From Streptomyces mangrovisoli (GTDB lineage: Bacteria > Actinomycetota > Actinomycetes > Streptomycetales > Streptomycetaceae): DNA of 36,920 bases. The notes under the pieces are model-generated. The model saw only the letters and a list, made by a program, of their open reading frames with translations, was not told where the DNA came from and ran no database searches. Where the stretch lies: NCBI RefSeq assembly GCF_000974985.2, contig NZ_LAVA02000078.1, positions 1-36,920 of the forward strand, given 5' to 3'. Below are positions 25,336-34,026 of this stretch, in pieces (positions within the stretch are counted from its first letter, which is position 1; each line of letters begins with the position of its first letter). The position numbers were made by a program, and so were the translations under genes.

Positions 25336-25363
25336 GGCCGGACCTTGCCGACAAGGTCCGGCC
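25336..25363. terminator. Terminator-like hairpin after ald
   Basis: A perfect 12-bp stem (ggccggaccttg, loop ccga, caaggtccggcc) about 80 bp after the ald stop, without a T-tract. It is probably the ald terminator. Confidence 0.7.
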
Positions 25364-25523
25364 AGATGTGTGTATGGTCACTTTGCGGCACTCGGTCAAC
25401 TCGCCTCGAACGCAACTCTTCGACCGATTCGCGCACCGGTGAAACCTGCCGTGCGACGGTCGTACGCCCTTGACAGCAGGATGTTTCATTGCCGACACAT
25501 CGGGCCGGGTCCGGCGGATTGTG

Positions 25524-25553
25524 TTGCTGCGGACGCCCGACACGCCATAGAGT
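25524..25553 (+). promoter_or_regulatory. Candidate promoter of the parA operon
   Basis: TTGCTG (25524-25529) and TAGAGT (25548-25553) are spaced by 18 bp, in the sigma-70/HrdB style. Transcription would start near 25560 and leave a leader of about 65 bases with the strong ribosome site AAGGAGG at 25608-25614 before GTG 25626. Confidence 0.45.
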
Positions 25554-25625
25554 CGCCAACCGTCGGCATGGTGCCACGCTGACCTGTCTAGAAGTTTCCT
25601 GGTCACCAAGGAGGTAAGACGACTT

Positions 25626-26804
25626 GTGAATGAGTCGACATTTTCTCCCGGGGGTGGTCAACCAGGAATGCCGGTTCGGGGCCAGGACCCCGCGGGGTTC
25701 GAGGCTGTCGGCTCCGTCGCTGTGCGTACCTTCGCAGCCCAGAAGAGTCACCGGATCTCACGGGTGACTCAGCCAGCACCTCAGAGCATGGATGGCCATC
25801 ACGTGAACGCCATGGCCGGCGACGGAAGTGGCGCGCCCCACAACCACTTCGCCGACTACGACGAACTGCCCGACGGGCACTTCTACGACCCCGACGCCGA
25901 GTACGAGCCCGACCCGGAGTACGCGGCCACGCTCGCGCCCGACGCGGCCCGGCAGCGCCGTGAGCGCATCGGCCCGACCGGCCGCCCGCTGCCGTACTTC
26001 CCGATCCCGGGTCCGCTGACCGACCACGGCCCCGCGACGATCATCGCGATGTGCAACCAGAAGGGCGGCGTCGGCAAGACGACGTCGACCATCAACCTGG
26101 GTGCCGCGCTCGCGGAGTACGGACGCCGTGTGCTGCTCGTGGACTTCGACCCGCAGGGCGCGCTGTCGGTGGGCCTCGGTGTCAATCCGATGGAGCTCGA
26201 CCTCACCGTCTACAACCTGCTCATGGAGCGGGGCATGGCGGCGGACGACGTCCTCCTCAAGACGGCGGTCCCCAACATGGACCTGCTGCCCAGCAACATC
26301 GACCTGTCGGCCGCCGAGGTGCAGCTGGTCTCCGAGGTCGCGCGCGAGTCCACGCTCCAGCGCGCCCTCAAGCCCCTGCTGCCCGACTACGACTACATCG
26401 TGATCGACTGTCAGCCGTCCCTCGGCCTGCTGACGGTCAACGCCCTGACGGCGGCTCACAAGGTGATCGTGCCGCTCGAGTGCGAGTTCTTCGCGCTGCG
26501 CGGTGTCGCGCTGCTCACCGAGACGATCGAGAAGGTCCAGGAGCGGCTCAACCCGGAGCTGGAGCTCGACGGGATCCTGGCCACGATGTACGACTCGCGC
26601 ACGGTGCACAGCCGCGAGGTGCTGGCCCGCGTGGTCGAGGCGTTCGACGATCACGTCTACCACACCGTCATCGGCCGCACGGTCCGCTTCCCGGAGACCA
26701 CGGTCGCCGGTGAGCCGATCACCACGTACGCGTCCAACTCCGTCGGCGCCGCCGCCTATCGCCAGCTCGCCAGGGAGGTGCTCGCCCGGTGTCACGCCGA
26801 GTGA
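25626..26804 (+). CDS. ParA family ATPase (orphan, scpAB-linked)
   Basis: A 392-residue ParA/Soj-type deviant-Walker ATPase. The P-loop is KGGVGKTT at 146-153, followed by VLLVDFDPQGALSVGLG and YDYIVIDCQPSLGLLTVNAL. It is almost certainly not the oriC parA, which lies beside parB near the origin in streptomycetes; no parB is present here. Residues 1-135 form an unusual, probably disordered extension ending in a Tyr/Asp/Pro-rich stretch (DYDELPDGHFYDPDAEYEPDPEYAA). GTG 25626 was chosen because AAGGAGG lies upstream; ATG 25788 would remove 54 residues. It overlaps the RHH-like gene and precedes scpA and scpB, so a role in chromosome organisation or segregation is likely but inferred. Confidence 0.9.
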   Translation: MNESTFSPGGGQPGMPVRGQDPAGFEAVGSVAVRTFAAQKSHRISRVTQPAPQSMDGHHVNAMAGDGSGAPHNHFADYDELPDGHFYDPDAEYEPDPEYAATLAPDAARQRRERIGPTGRPLPYFPIPGPLTDHGPATIIAMCNQKGGVGKTTSTINLGAALAEYGRRVLLVDFDPQGALSVGLGVNPMELDLTVYNLLMERGMAADDVLLKTAVPNMDLLPSNIDLSAAEVQLVSEVARESTLQRALKPLLPDYDYIVIDCQPSLGLLTVNALTAAHKVIVPLECEFFALRGVALLTETIEKVQERLNPELELDGILATMYDSRTVHSREVLARVVEAFDDHVYHTVIGRTVRFPETTVAGEPITTYASNSVGAAAYRQLAREVLARCHAE

Positions 26805-27394
26805 GTCTGCCGGGGGCCGACGAACTGTTCCGTACGACAGGGGGAATGGCACTCCAGCCGTCCACTCCGCGGCGCCCGGCCAACGGCGAGGCCCGGGTGC
26901 CGGCCCCCGCGGGGGAGAGCGACGGCGCCGCCGCGGAGGACGTGCCGCAGTCGGTGCCGGTGCAGGGCGGTGACGGCGACGGCGCGGAGCACGTGGCGGT
27001 GGAGGCGGAGCCGATCGACGCGGGCGAGTCCCGCAGCCGCTCCGCCGCCGCCCATGCCGGTTCGCCGGCCCCGCCCGGCCAGGCGGACCGCGGGGCGCGG
27101 CGACAGAGCCCGCAGGAAGGTTCTGGCGCGGGCCAGCCGCGCAAGCAGCGCGGCGGCAACCGGGCCGCCAACCGCCGCCCCAGCGGCCGGGAACGCCACG
27201 ACGAGAAGATCACGGTGTATGTCTCCGCCGAGGAGCTGATGGACCTGGAGCACGCCCGTCTCGTGCTCCGCGGGGAGCACGGCCTGGCGGTGGACCGCGG
27301 CCGGATCGTCCGCGAGGCGGTCGCCGTCGTCCTGGCCGACCTGGAGTCCCGCGGAGACGCAAGCATTCTGGTACGGCGCCTGCGCGGCCGGTAG
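26789..27394 (+). CDS. Putative ribbon-helix-helix-like partner of the ParA ATPase
   Basis: A 201-residue protein. Residues 1-130 are low complexity, polar and basic toward the end (RKQRGGNRAANRRPSGRERHDEK). Residues 138-190 have the strand-helix-helix pattern of a ribbon-helix-helix DNA-binding fold: strand ITVYVSA (141-147), helix AEELMDLEHARLVLRGE, turn, helix DRGRIVREAVAVVLADLES (169-187). The pattern is by eye and the family is not certain. GTG 26789 is preferred because GGGAGG lies 10 bases upstream; GTG 26801 (GTGA with the parA stop) is an in-frame alternative four codons later. A small DNA-binding protein next to a ParA suggests a type Ib-like partition pair or an adaptor, which is inference. 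Confidence 0.7.
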   Translation: MSRRVSLPGADELFRTTGGMALQPSTPRRPANGEARVPAPAGESDGAAAEDVPQSVPVQGGDGDGAEHVAVEAEPIDAGESRSRSAAAHAGSPAPPGQADRGARRQSPQEGSGAGQPRKQRGGNRAANRRPSGRERHDEKITVYVSAEELMDLEHARLVLRGEHGLAVDRGRIVREAVAVVLADLESRGDASILVRRLRGR

Positions 27395-27412
27395 GAGTAG
27401 CCTGCGGGGGCC

Positions 27413-28605
<1,193 letters not shown>

Positions 28606-28609
<4 letters not shown>

Positions 28610-29250
28610 GCGAGGAGACCTCCGCACCCCCGGCCGCCGTCGCCGCGCTCGACCTGAAACCCGCCCTGGAGGCGGTGCTGATGGTCGTCGACGAGCCCGC
28701 GACGGAGGAACACCTCGCCAAGATCCTCCAGCGGCCCCGGCGTCAGGTCGCGGACGCGCTGCGCGAGCTGGCCGACGAGTACACCGTGCAGGGCCGCGGC
28801 TTCGAGCTGCGCCTGATCGCCGGCGGCTGGCGGTTCTACAGCCGGCCCGAGTACGCCGCGGCCGTGGAGGGCTTCGTCCTGGACGGCCAGCAGGCCCGGC
28901 TCACCCAGGCGGCCCTGGAGACGCTCGCCGTGGTCGCGTACCGGCAGCCGGTGAGCCGGAGCCGCGTCTCCGCCGTACGAGGAGTCAACTGCGACGGCGT
29001 GATGCGCACCCTCCTCCAGCGCGGTCTGGTCCAGGAGGCGGGCACGGAACCCGAAACAGGTGCGATCCTGTACACGACGACGAACTACTTCCTGGAGCGG
29101 ATGGGCCTGCGCGGCCTGGACGAGCTCCCGGAGCTCGCGCCCTTCCTCCCGGAGGCGGAGGCGATCGAGGCCGAGACGCAGGAGGGCGTGCCGTCGTTCG
29201 ATCCGGACGCTCCGGATTCCGAGGACGCAGACGACAAGACGGAACTTTGA
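28606..29250 (+). CDS. scpB: Segregation and condensation protein B
   Basis: A 214-residue ScpB, the dimeric winged-helix partner of ScpA in the SMC condensin. Diagnostic segments are LKPALEAVLMVVDEPATEEHLAKIL, GRGFELRLIAGGWRFYSRPEYAAAVEGFV and LTQAALETLAVVAYRQPVSRSRVSAVRGVNCDGVMRTLLQRGLVQEAG, the last being the hallmark of the family. The C-terminal tail is acidic. The start is GTG 28606, overlapping the scpA stop (GTGA), with AAGGAG at 28592-28597. Its stop overlaps the ATG of the pseudouridine synthase (TGATG), so scpA, scpB and rluB are probably translated in a coupled manner. Confidence 0.94.
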
Positions 29251-30371
29251 TGCGAAGCAGCAGCGGCAGGAACAGCAGCGGAAACAACGGCGGGAGCCGT
29301 GGTGGCAACAGCGGCGGCCGCGGCGGGAGCAGCGGTGGCCGCGGTAACTACCGCGGCGCCGGCAATTCTCGTGACGACAACCAGGGCGGCCGGCCGAAGA
29401 AGCCGCGCCCGGAGGAGCGGCGCTACGACGTAGGCCCGGGCGCCACCCAGTCCGGCCCGAAGTCGGGGCGCGGCGCCTCGGCCCGCGGCGGCGCCAAGGG
29501 CGGGCCCCGGCAGGGCCAGGCCACCGGGCGCGGCCGTACGGCGCCCGGCACCTCGCGCGAGTACGAGGCACGGGCCGAGGAGCGCAACCGCGAGCGGTAC
29601 GCGGGCAAGAAGGACGTGAAGCTGCCCAAGACCTTCCCGGGCGCCGAGCAGGAGGGCGAGCGGCTCCAGAAGATCCTCGCGCGCGCGGGCTACGGCTCCC
29701 GGCGGGCCTGCGAGGAGCTGATCGAGCAGGCGCGGGTCGAGGTCAACGGCGAGATCGTCCTGGAGCAGGGCAAGCGGGTCGACCCGGAGAAGGACGAGGT
29801 CAAGGTCGACGGGCTGACCGTCGCCACGCAGTCGTACCAGTTCTTCTCGCTGAACAAGCCGGCCGGCGTCGTCTCGACGATGGAGGACCCCGACGGGCGC
29901 CAGTGCCTCGGGGACTACGTCACCAACCGTGAGACCCGCCTCTTCCACGTGGGACGGCTCGACACCGAGACCGAGGGCGTCATCCTGCTCACCAACCACG
30001 GCGAGCTGGCGCACCGGCTGACCCATCCCAAGTACGGCGTGAAGAAGACCTACCTCGCCGCCATCGTGGGCCCGATCCCGCGCGACCTGGGCAAGAAGCT
30101 CAAGGACGGCATCCAGCTGGAGGACGGCTACGCGCGCGCCGACCACTTCCGCGTCGTCGAGCAGACCGGCAAGAACTACCTGGTCGAGGTGACCCTGCAC
30201 GAGGGCCGCAAGCACATCGTCCGCCGGATGCTCGCGGAGGCGGGCTTCCCGGTCGAGAAGCTCGTGCGCACGTCCTTCGGCCCGATCACCCTCGGCGACC
30301 AGAAGTCGGGCTGGCTGCGCCGGCTGTCCAACACCGAGGTCGGGATGCTGATGCAGGAGGTCGACCTCTAG
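29250..30371 (+). CDS. RsuA/RluB family ribosomal pseudouridine synthase
   Basis: A 373-residue enzyme that isomerises a specific uridine in rRNA. The S4 RNA-binding domain spans about 137-190 (ERLQKILARAGYGSRRACEELIEQARVEVNG). The catalytic domain has FFSLNKPAGVVST and the active-site motif GRLDTETEG at 235-243 with Asp238, then HEGRKHIVRRMLAEAGFPVEKLVRTSFGPI. Most homologues in this context are RluB-like (23S rRNA U2605), but the target cannot be read directly. Residues 1-130 are a disordered tail rich in Gly, Ser, Arg and Asn (RGG and GGSRGGNSGGRGG types), longer than in most bacteria. The start is ATG 29250, overlapping the scpB stop. A hairpin terminator follows at 30392. Confidence 0.92.
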   Translation: MRSSSGRNSSGNNGGSRGGNSGGRGGSSGGRGNYRGAGNSRDDNQGGRPKKPRPEERRYDVGPGATQSGPKSGRGASARGGAKGGPRQGQATGRGRTAPGTSREYEARAEERNRERYAGKKDVKLPKTFPGAEQEGERLQKILARAGYGSRRACEELIEQARVEVNGEIVLEQGKRVDPEKDEVKVDGLTVATQSYQFFSLNKPAGVVSTMEDPDGRQCLGDYVTNRETRLFHVGRLDTETEGVILLTNHGELAHRLTHPKYGVKKTYLAAIVGPIPRDLGKKLKDGIQLEDGYARADHFRVVEQTGKNYLVEVTLHEGRKHIVRRMLAEAGFPVEKLVRTSFGPITLGDQKSGWLRRLSNTEVGMLMQEVDL

Positions 30372-30391
30372 CCGACCGTCCCGTAGACGCT

Positions 30392-30423
30392 TCGGCCGGT
30401 CCTCGGACCGGCCGATTCGTTTG
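30392..30423 (+). terminator. Rho-independent terminator after the parA-rluB gene run
   Basis: A GC-rich inverted repeat (tcggccggt, loop cctcgg, accggccga) is followed by a T-rich tail (ttcgtttg). It lies 20 bp after the pseudouridine synthase stop and closes the operon before the sigma factor gene. Confidence 0.8.
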
Positions 30424-30465
30424 CGCCCTCCCGGCGGTCTGCATCACCGACGGAGGGAGCGCGCC

Positions 30466-31476
30466 ATGACCGAGACCGTGACGGACCGCGCGGAGTTCGT
30501 ACGGCTGACCGGCCCCTACCGGCGGGAACTGCTCGCCCACTGCTACCGGATGCTGGGCTCGGCCGACGAGGCCGAGGACCTGGTGCAGGAGACCTATCTG
30601 CGGGCCTGGCGGTCCTACGACGGCTTCGAGGGCCGGGCGTCCCTGCGGACGTGGCTGCACCGGATCGCCACCAACACGTGTCTGACGGCGCTGGAGGGCC
30701 GGGAACGGCGCCCCCTGCCCACGGGGCTCGGGGGGCCGTCCCAGGTGCCCGAGGAGCCGCTCAGTGGCCGTCCCGAGGGCGTGGAGTGGCTCCAGCCGCT
30801 GCCGGACGCGCTGCTCGACCCGCAGACCGTCGTGGCGGCCCGCGGCAGCCTGCGGCTGGCGCTCGTCGCGGCGCTCCAGCAGCTGCCCGCGCGGCAGCGG
30901 GCCGTGCTGATCCTGCGGGACGTGCTGGCCTGGCGGGCGGCCGAGGTCGCGGCGCTGCTCGGCACCTCCACCGCGGCCGTCAAGAGCAGCCTCCAGCGCG
31001 CACGGGCCCGCCTCGACGAGGTCGCGCCCGCGGAGGACCGGGTCACCGAGCCGGACGGGGCGGCCGACCGTGACCTCCTCGACCGGTACATGGCCGCGTT
31101 CGAGCACGCCGACATGGACGCGTTGATCGCGCTGCTGCGGGACGGCGTCGAGCTGGAGATGCCGCCGAACGCCGAGTGGTTCCGCGGCCGCGCGGACGTC
31201 GTGGGGTTCCTGGCCACCCGCAGGCACGGGCTCGGCGCGCCGCGGCTGCTGCCCACGGGCGCCAACGGGCAGCCCGCCGCCGCGATGTACGTGCGCGGCG
31301 CGGACGGCGTGCCGCGCCCGCACTCGGTGCACGTGCTCACCTTCGCGGAGGGCGCGGTGGCCCGGATCACCGTCTTCCTGGCCCCGGGTCCGTTCGCCCG
31401 CTTCGGCCTGCCGGAGGCGCTGCTCGCGGATTCCCCTGCGGGGCGGCCCGACCCGCTGCCGGGGGCGTCGTCGTGA
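30466..31476 (+). CDS. ECF-type sigma factor with C-terminal SnoaL-like domain (SigX5-like)
   Basis: A 336-residue RNA polymerase sigma factor. Region 2 is LTGPYRRELLAHCYRMLGSADEAEDLVQETYLRAWRSYDGFEGRASLRTWLHRIATNTCLTAL (about 14-76). Region 4 is ALQQLPARQRAVLILRDVLAWRAAEVAALLGTSTAAVKSSLQRARARL (about 140-187). The rest (about 205-320: DLLDRYMAAFEHADMDALIALLRDGVELEMPP, FRGRADVVGF) resembles an NTF2/SnoaL domain. It resembles the TIGR02960-type sigma factors. Some ECFs with such C-terminal domains regulate themselves through it instead of an anti-sigma factor. The start is ATG 30466 with GGAGG upstream. It overlaps the next gene by GTGA, suggesting functional coupling. Confidence 0.9.
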   Translation: MTETVTDRAEFVRLTGPYRRELLAHCYRMLGSADEAEDLVQETYLRAWRSYDGFEGRASLRTWLHRIATNTCLTALEGRERRPLPTGLGGPSQVPEEPLSGRPEGVEWLQPLPDALLDPQTVVAARGSLRLALVAALQQLPARQRAVLILRDVLAWRAAEVAALLGTSTAAVKSSLQRARARLDEVAPAEDRVTEPDGAADRDLLDRYMAAFEHADMDALIALLRDGVELEMPPNAEWFRGRADVVGFLATRRHGLGAPRLLPTGANGQPAAAMYVRGADGVPRPHSVHVLTFAEGAVARITVFLAPGPFARFGLPEALLADSPAGRPDPLPGASS

Positions 31477-32465
31477 GCCCGGGCGACCTGCTGGAGCGCT
31501 CGCTCGTCTACGCGATGGGGAGCGTCGCGTGCGCCGGGGCCGGCGGCCTGCGCCGAGCCACCCCCTGCGCGGGGTGGGACCTCGGGCAGCTCCTGGACCA
31601 TCTCGCCGACTCCCTGGACGCCCTGCACGAGGGGCTGGCCGGAGGCCGTGTCGCCCGCACGCCCGTCCGCGCGGCCGGCGACCCGGCCTGCGCGGTCCGC
31701 AGCCGCGCGTGCGCGGTACTCGGCGCGTGGGCCGCCCGAGCGCAGGAACGCCCGGGCGGGCCGGGCGGGGAGGGCTGCGGGGCGGGCCCGTGGGGGGCTT
31801 GCGGTGCCGGCGGCCGCGGGGCGGATACGAACGGCGGGGACGGTCGCCGGGCGGGGCCGTGCGGGGCGGAGGGCCGCCGGGCGGGGCCGGCGCGGGCGGA
31901 TGCCTGTGCGGGGGGCCCGGGCGGCGGGCCGGACCGGCCCGCGTCGGGCATGAACGCGTCGCGCCGAGGCGGCCTGCGCCCGTGCGGGGCGTGCCCGTGC
32001 GACGCGGGCGGCCGCGTGTCAGATTCGCTCGGGTCGGGCCGGTTCGGAGCGGGGCCGTGTGAAGGAGGCCGGTGCGGAGCCGGCCCGGGTGAAGCGGGTC
32101 TGTGTGATGCCGGCGCGTGGGGAGCGGGTCCGGGCGGCGGCGGTCCTCTTGCCAGGTGCGACGTCGTGTTCGTGGGCGGGCTGCCGCTGGACGTGCGGGT
32201 GGTGGTGGCCGTCGGGGCCGTCGAGGTCGCCGTGCACGGGTGGGACGTCGCCCAGGCCGCCGGGTGGCGGCGCCCGCTGCCCGGGGCCCTCGCGGCCGGG
32301 CTGCTGCCGGTGGCGCGCCGCCTGGTCGCCGCCGAGGACCGCGGTGTGCGCTTCGCGGCCGCGGTCCCCGTGCCGCCGCAAGCCCCGCCCGGCGTGCGTC
32401 TGCTGGGCTTCCTGGGGCGCCGCGATTCCTTCGCGGGCCGAGCCCGGTCTGCCTTGCGTGAGTGA
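31473..32465 (+). CDS. TIGR03086-like (DinB/MDMPI-fold) protein split by a Gly/Cys/Arg-rich insertion
   Basis: A 330-residue protein. Residues 1-90 (LLERSLVYAMGSVACAG, RATPCAGWDLGQLLDHLADSLDALHEGL) and 228-316 (VVFVGGLPLDVRVVVAVGAVEVAVHGWDVAQA, PPGVRLLGFLGRR) together make one DinB/maleylpyruvate-isomerase-like domain. His43 and His255 are candidate metal ligands. Between them, residues about 92-228 (31746-32156) are low complexity, built of CGAGP, GRRAGP and GGRGAD-like units. I would expect only a short loop here. The frame stays open and codon bias remains Streptomyces-like. The start is GTG 31473, overlapping the sigma factor stop. Relatives are called metal-binding or mycothiol-dependent proteins; the function is unknown. 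Confidence 0.75.
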   Translation: MSPGDLLERSLVYAMGSVACAGAGGLRRATPCAGWDLGQLLDHLADSLDALHEGLAGGRVARTPVRAAGDPACAVRSRACAVLGAWAARAQERPGGPGGEGCGAGPWGACGAGGRGADTNGGDGRRAGPCGAEGRRAGPARADACAGGPGGGPDRPASGMNASRRGGLRPCGACPCDAGGRVSDSLGSGRFGAGPCEGGRCGAGPGEAGLCDAGAWGAGPGGGGPLARCDVVFVGGLPLDVRVVVAVGAVEVAVHGWDVAQAAGWRRPLPGALAAGLLPVARRLVAAEDRGVRFAAAVPVPPQAPPGVRLLGFLGRRDSFAGRARSALRE

Positions 32466-32502
32466 CCTTCCGGACCTTCCGGACCTCACGAAAGGCATCG
32501 AC

Positions 32503-33915
32503 ATGACCGACACCTTGCGTGTCCCGGCGCGCAGCGCGGCGGACGGACCGGACCCGGCCCGCCGGGGCTGGACCGTCGTCCTCGCCGGACTCGGCGCCCT
32601 GCTGTGCTCCCTGGACGTGGTGGTCGTCGCCACCGCGCTGCCCGCCCTGCGGGCCGACTTCGGGGCGGGCCTGTCCGACCTGGAATGGACGATCAGCGCC
32701 TACAACCTGGTCTTCGCCTGTCTCACCCTGACCGGCGCCGCGCTCGGCGACCGCTTCGGCAGGCGCCGGATGTACGTCGTCGGCCTCGCCGTGTTCACCG
32801 CGGCCTCCGCGGCGGCCGCCCTGTCCGGCGGTCCCGGCCCGCTGATCGCCGCCCGCATGGCGCAGGGCGCGGGGGCGGCCGTTCTGCTGCCGCTGACCCT
32901 GACCCTGATCAGCGAGGCCTTCCCGGCCGAGAAGCGGGGTGTCGCCATCGGTGTGTGGGGCGGGGTGACCGGGCTCGGCGTGGCCGCCGGGCCGGTGCTC
33001 GGCGGAGCCGTCACCGAGGGGCTTTCCTGGCAGTGGATCTTCTGGCTGAACGTGCCCGTCGGACTGGTGATGATCCCGCTGTCCGCCACCCGGCTGCGGG
33101 AGAGCCGCGGCCCCCGGCCCCAGCTCGACATCGTGGGGCTGGTGCTCGCGGCGGTGGGCCTGACCGGCCTCGCCTGGGCGCCGGTGCGGGCGCCGCAGGC
33201 GGGCTGGGGGAGCGCGGAGGTGATCTGCGCGTTCGTCGTCGGCGTCGTGTTCCTGGCGGCGTTCGTCGCCTGGGAGCGCCGGGCCCGCTACCCGATGCTC
33301 CCGCTCGGCCACTTCAGGCGCCGCGGCTTCACCACCGCCAACGCGGTGTCCTTCCTGCTCTACGGCTCGCTCCTGGGCGCCCTGTTCATGATCACGCAGC
33401 TGTTCCAGACCGGGCTCGGCTACTCCCCGCTGGAGGCCGGCGGACGGATCCTCGTGTGGAACGCGATGCCGCTGGTGGTGGCGCCGGTCGCCGGCGCGCT
33501 CGCGGACCGGTTCGGCAACCGGCCGTTCATGCTGGGCGGCCTGCTGCTCCAGGCGACCGGCCTGGGCCTGCTCGCCTGGCGGGTCGAACCGGGCGTCGGC
33601 TACGGGGAGTTGGTCGTCCCGCTGATCGTCGCCGGAATCGGCATCTCGCTGGTCTTCCCGAGCGTGGCCAACGCGGTGACCCAGTCCGTGCCGCGCGGCG
33701 AGGAGGGGGTCGCGGCCGGGGTGAGCAACGCGCTGCGCGAACTCGGCGGGGTCTTCGGCGTCGCCGTCGCCGCGATCGTGTTCACGACCGCGGGCGGCTA
33801 CGGCTCCCCGACCGCGTTCGTCGACGGCTGCGGGCCCGCGCTGTGGGTCTCCGCGGGCGTGGCGGCGGTCGGCGCGGCCGTGGCGGCCTGTGCGCCGGGC
33901 CGCACCGGCGGCTGA
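32503..33915 (+). CDS. MFS transporter of the DHA2 (EmrB/QacA-like, 14-TM) drug exporter family
   Basis: A 470-residue membrane protein with about 14 hydrophobic helices. Motif C-like LDVVVVATALPAL is in helix 1 and GDRFGRRRMYVVGL (motif A) in loop 2-3. ARMAQGAGAAVLLPLTLTLI (motif B) and VWGGVTGLGVAAGPVLGGAVTEGLSWQWIFWLNVPVG (antiporter motif plus the DHA2 W-x-F/W-N-P signature) follow. It probably exports small hydrophobic compounds driven by protons; the substrate is unknown. The start is ATG 32503 with AAAGG 8 bases upstream. It follows the preceding gene by 37 bp and may share its transcript. The gap contains a short direct repeat (gaccttccg twice, about 32464-32481). Confidence 0.92.
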   Translation: MTDTLRVPARSAADGPDPARRGWTVVLAGLGALLCSLDVVVVATALPALRADFGAGLSDLEWTISAYNLVFACLTLTGAALGDRFGRRRMYVVGLAVFTAASAAAALSGGPGPLIAARMAQGAGAAVLLPLTLTLISEAFPAEKRGVAIGVWGGVTGLGVAAGPVLGGAVTEGLSWQWIFWLNVPVGLVMIPLSATRLRESRGPRPQLDIVGLVLAAVGLTGLAWAPVRAPQAGWGSAEVICAFVVGVVFLAAFVAWERRARYPMLPLGHFRRRGFTTANAVSFLLYGSLLGALFMITQLFQTGLGYSPLEAGGRILVWNAMPLVVAPVAGALADRFGNRPFMLGGLLLQATGLGLLAWRVEPGVGYGELVVPLIVAGIGISLVFPSVANAVTQSVPRGEEGVAAGVSNALRELGGVFGVAVAAIVFTTAGGYGSPTAFVDGCGPALWVSAGVAAVGAAVAACAPGRTGG

Positions 33916-33930
33916 GCGGCCGCACGGGTG

Positions 33931-33971
33931 TTGCGCACCCGCTCCCCCCTCTTTATAGTCGTAGCGACTAT
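33931..33971 (+). promoter_or_regulatory. Promoter with overlapping NrtR-type palindromic operator
   Basis: The -35 box TTGCGC (33931-33936) and -10 box TATAGT (33954-33959) are 17 bp apart. Over the -10 lies the palindrome atagtcg-tag-cgactat (33955-33971). It is preceded by a pyrimidine run (about 33941-33953) and followed by an AT-rich stretch (attaattctcc) that is unusual for this genome. Next comes a 10-bp imperfect triple repeat (ggcaggctcc, gacaggctcc, ggcaggccgg; about 33981-34010) in the leader. A repressor on the palindrome would block RNA polymerase. The downstream NrtR-like gene makes self-regulation the simplest reading. Confidence 0.75.
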
Positions 33972-34026
33972 TAATTCTCCGGCAGGCTCCGACAGGCTCC
34001 GGCAGGCCGGAAGAGGGGGTGAGCGG

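Larger units (their letters stand above)
25257..25625. other. Intergenic region between ald and parA
   Basis: About 370 bp without a supported gene. It holds the ald terminator hairpin (25336-25363), a cluster of TTGAC half-sites (25305-25323), a perfect -35-like TTGACA at 25470-25475 with only weak -10 candidates, and a better promoter candidate at 25524-25553. Minus-strand open frames here lack ribosome sites and are rejected. Confidence 0.6.

Noticed and set aside
25257..25625. Replication origin or oriC-type parS site beside parA
   Set aside because: No DnaA-box cluster, no dnaA/dnaN/parB gene and no recognisable parS 16-mer are present.
25307..25751. Minus-strand open frames between ald and parA
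   Set aside because: Poor codon usage, no ribosome site and no recognisable domain; one also overlaps the parA 5' end.
31508..31951. Minus-strand Pro-rich frame opposite the Gly/Cys/Arg insertion
   Set aside because: It has no ribosome site or domain, and the sense frame resumes a conserved domain after the insertion.
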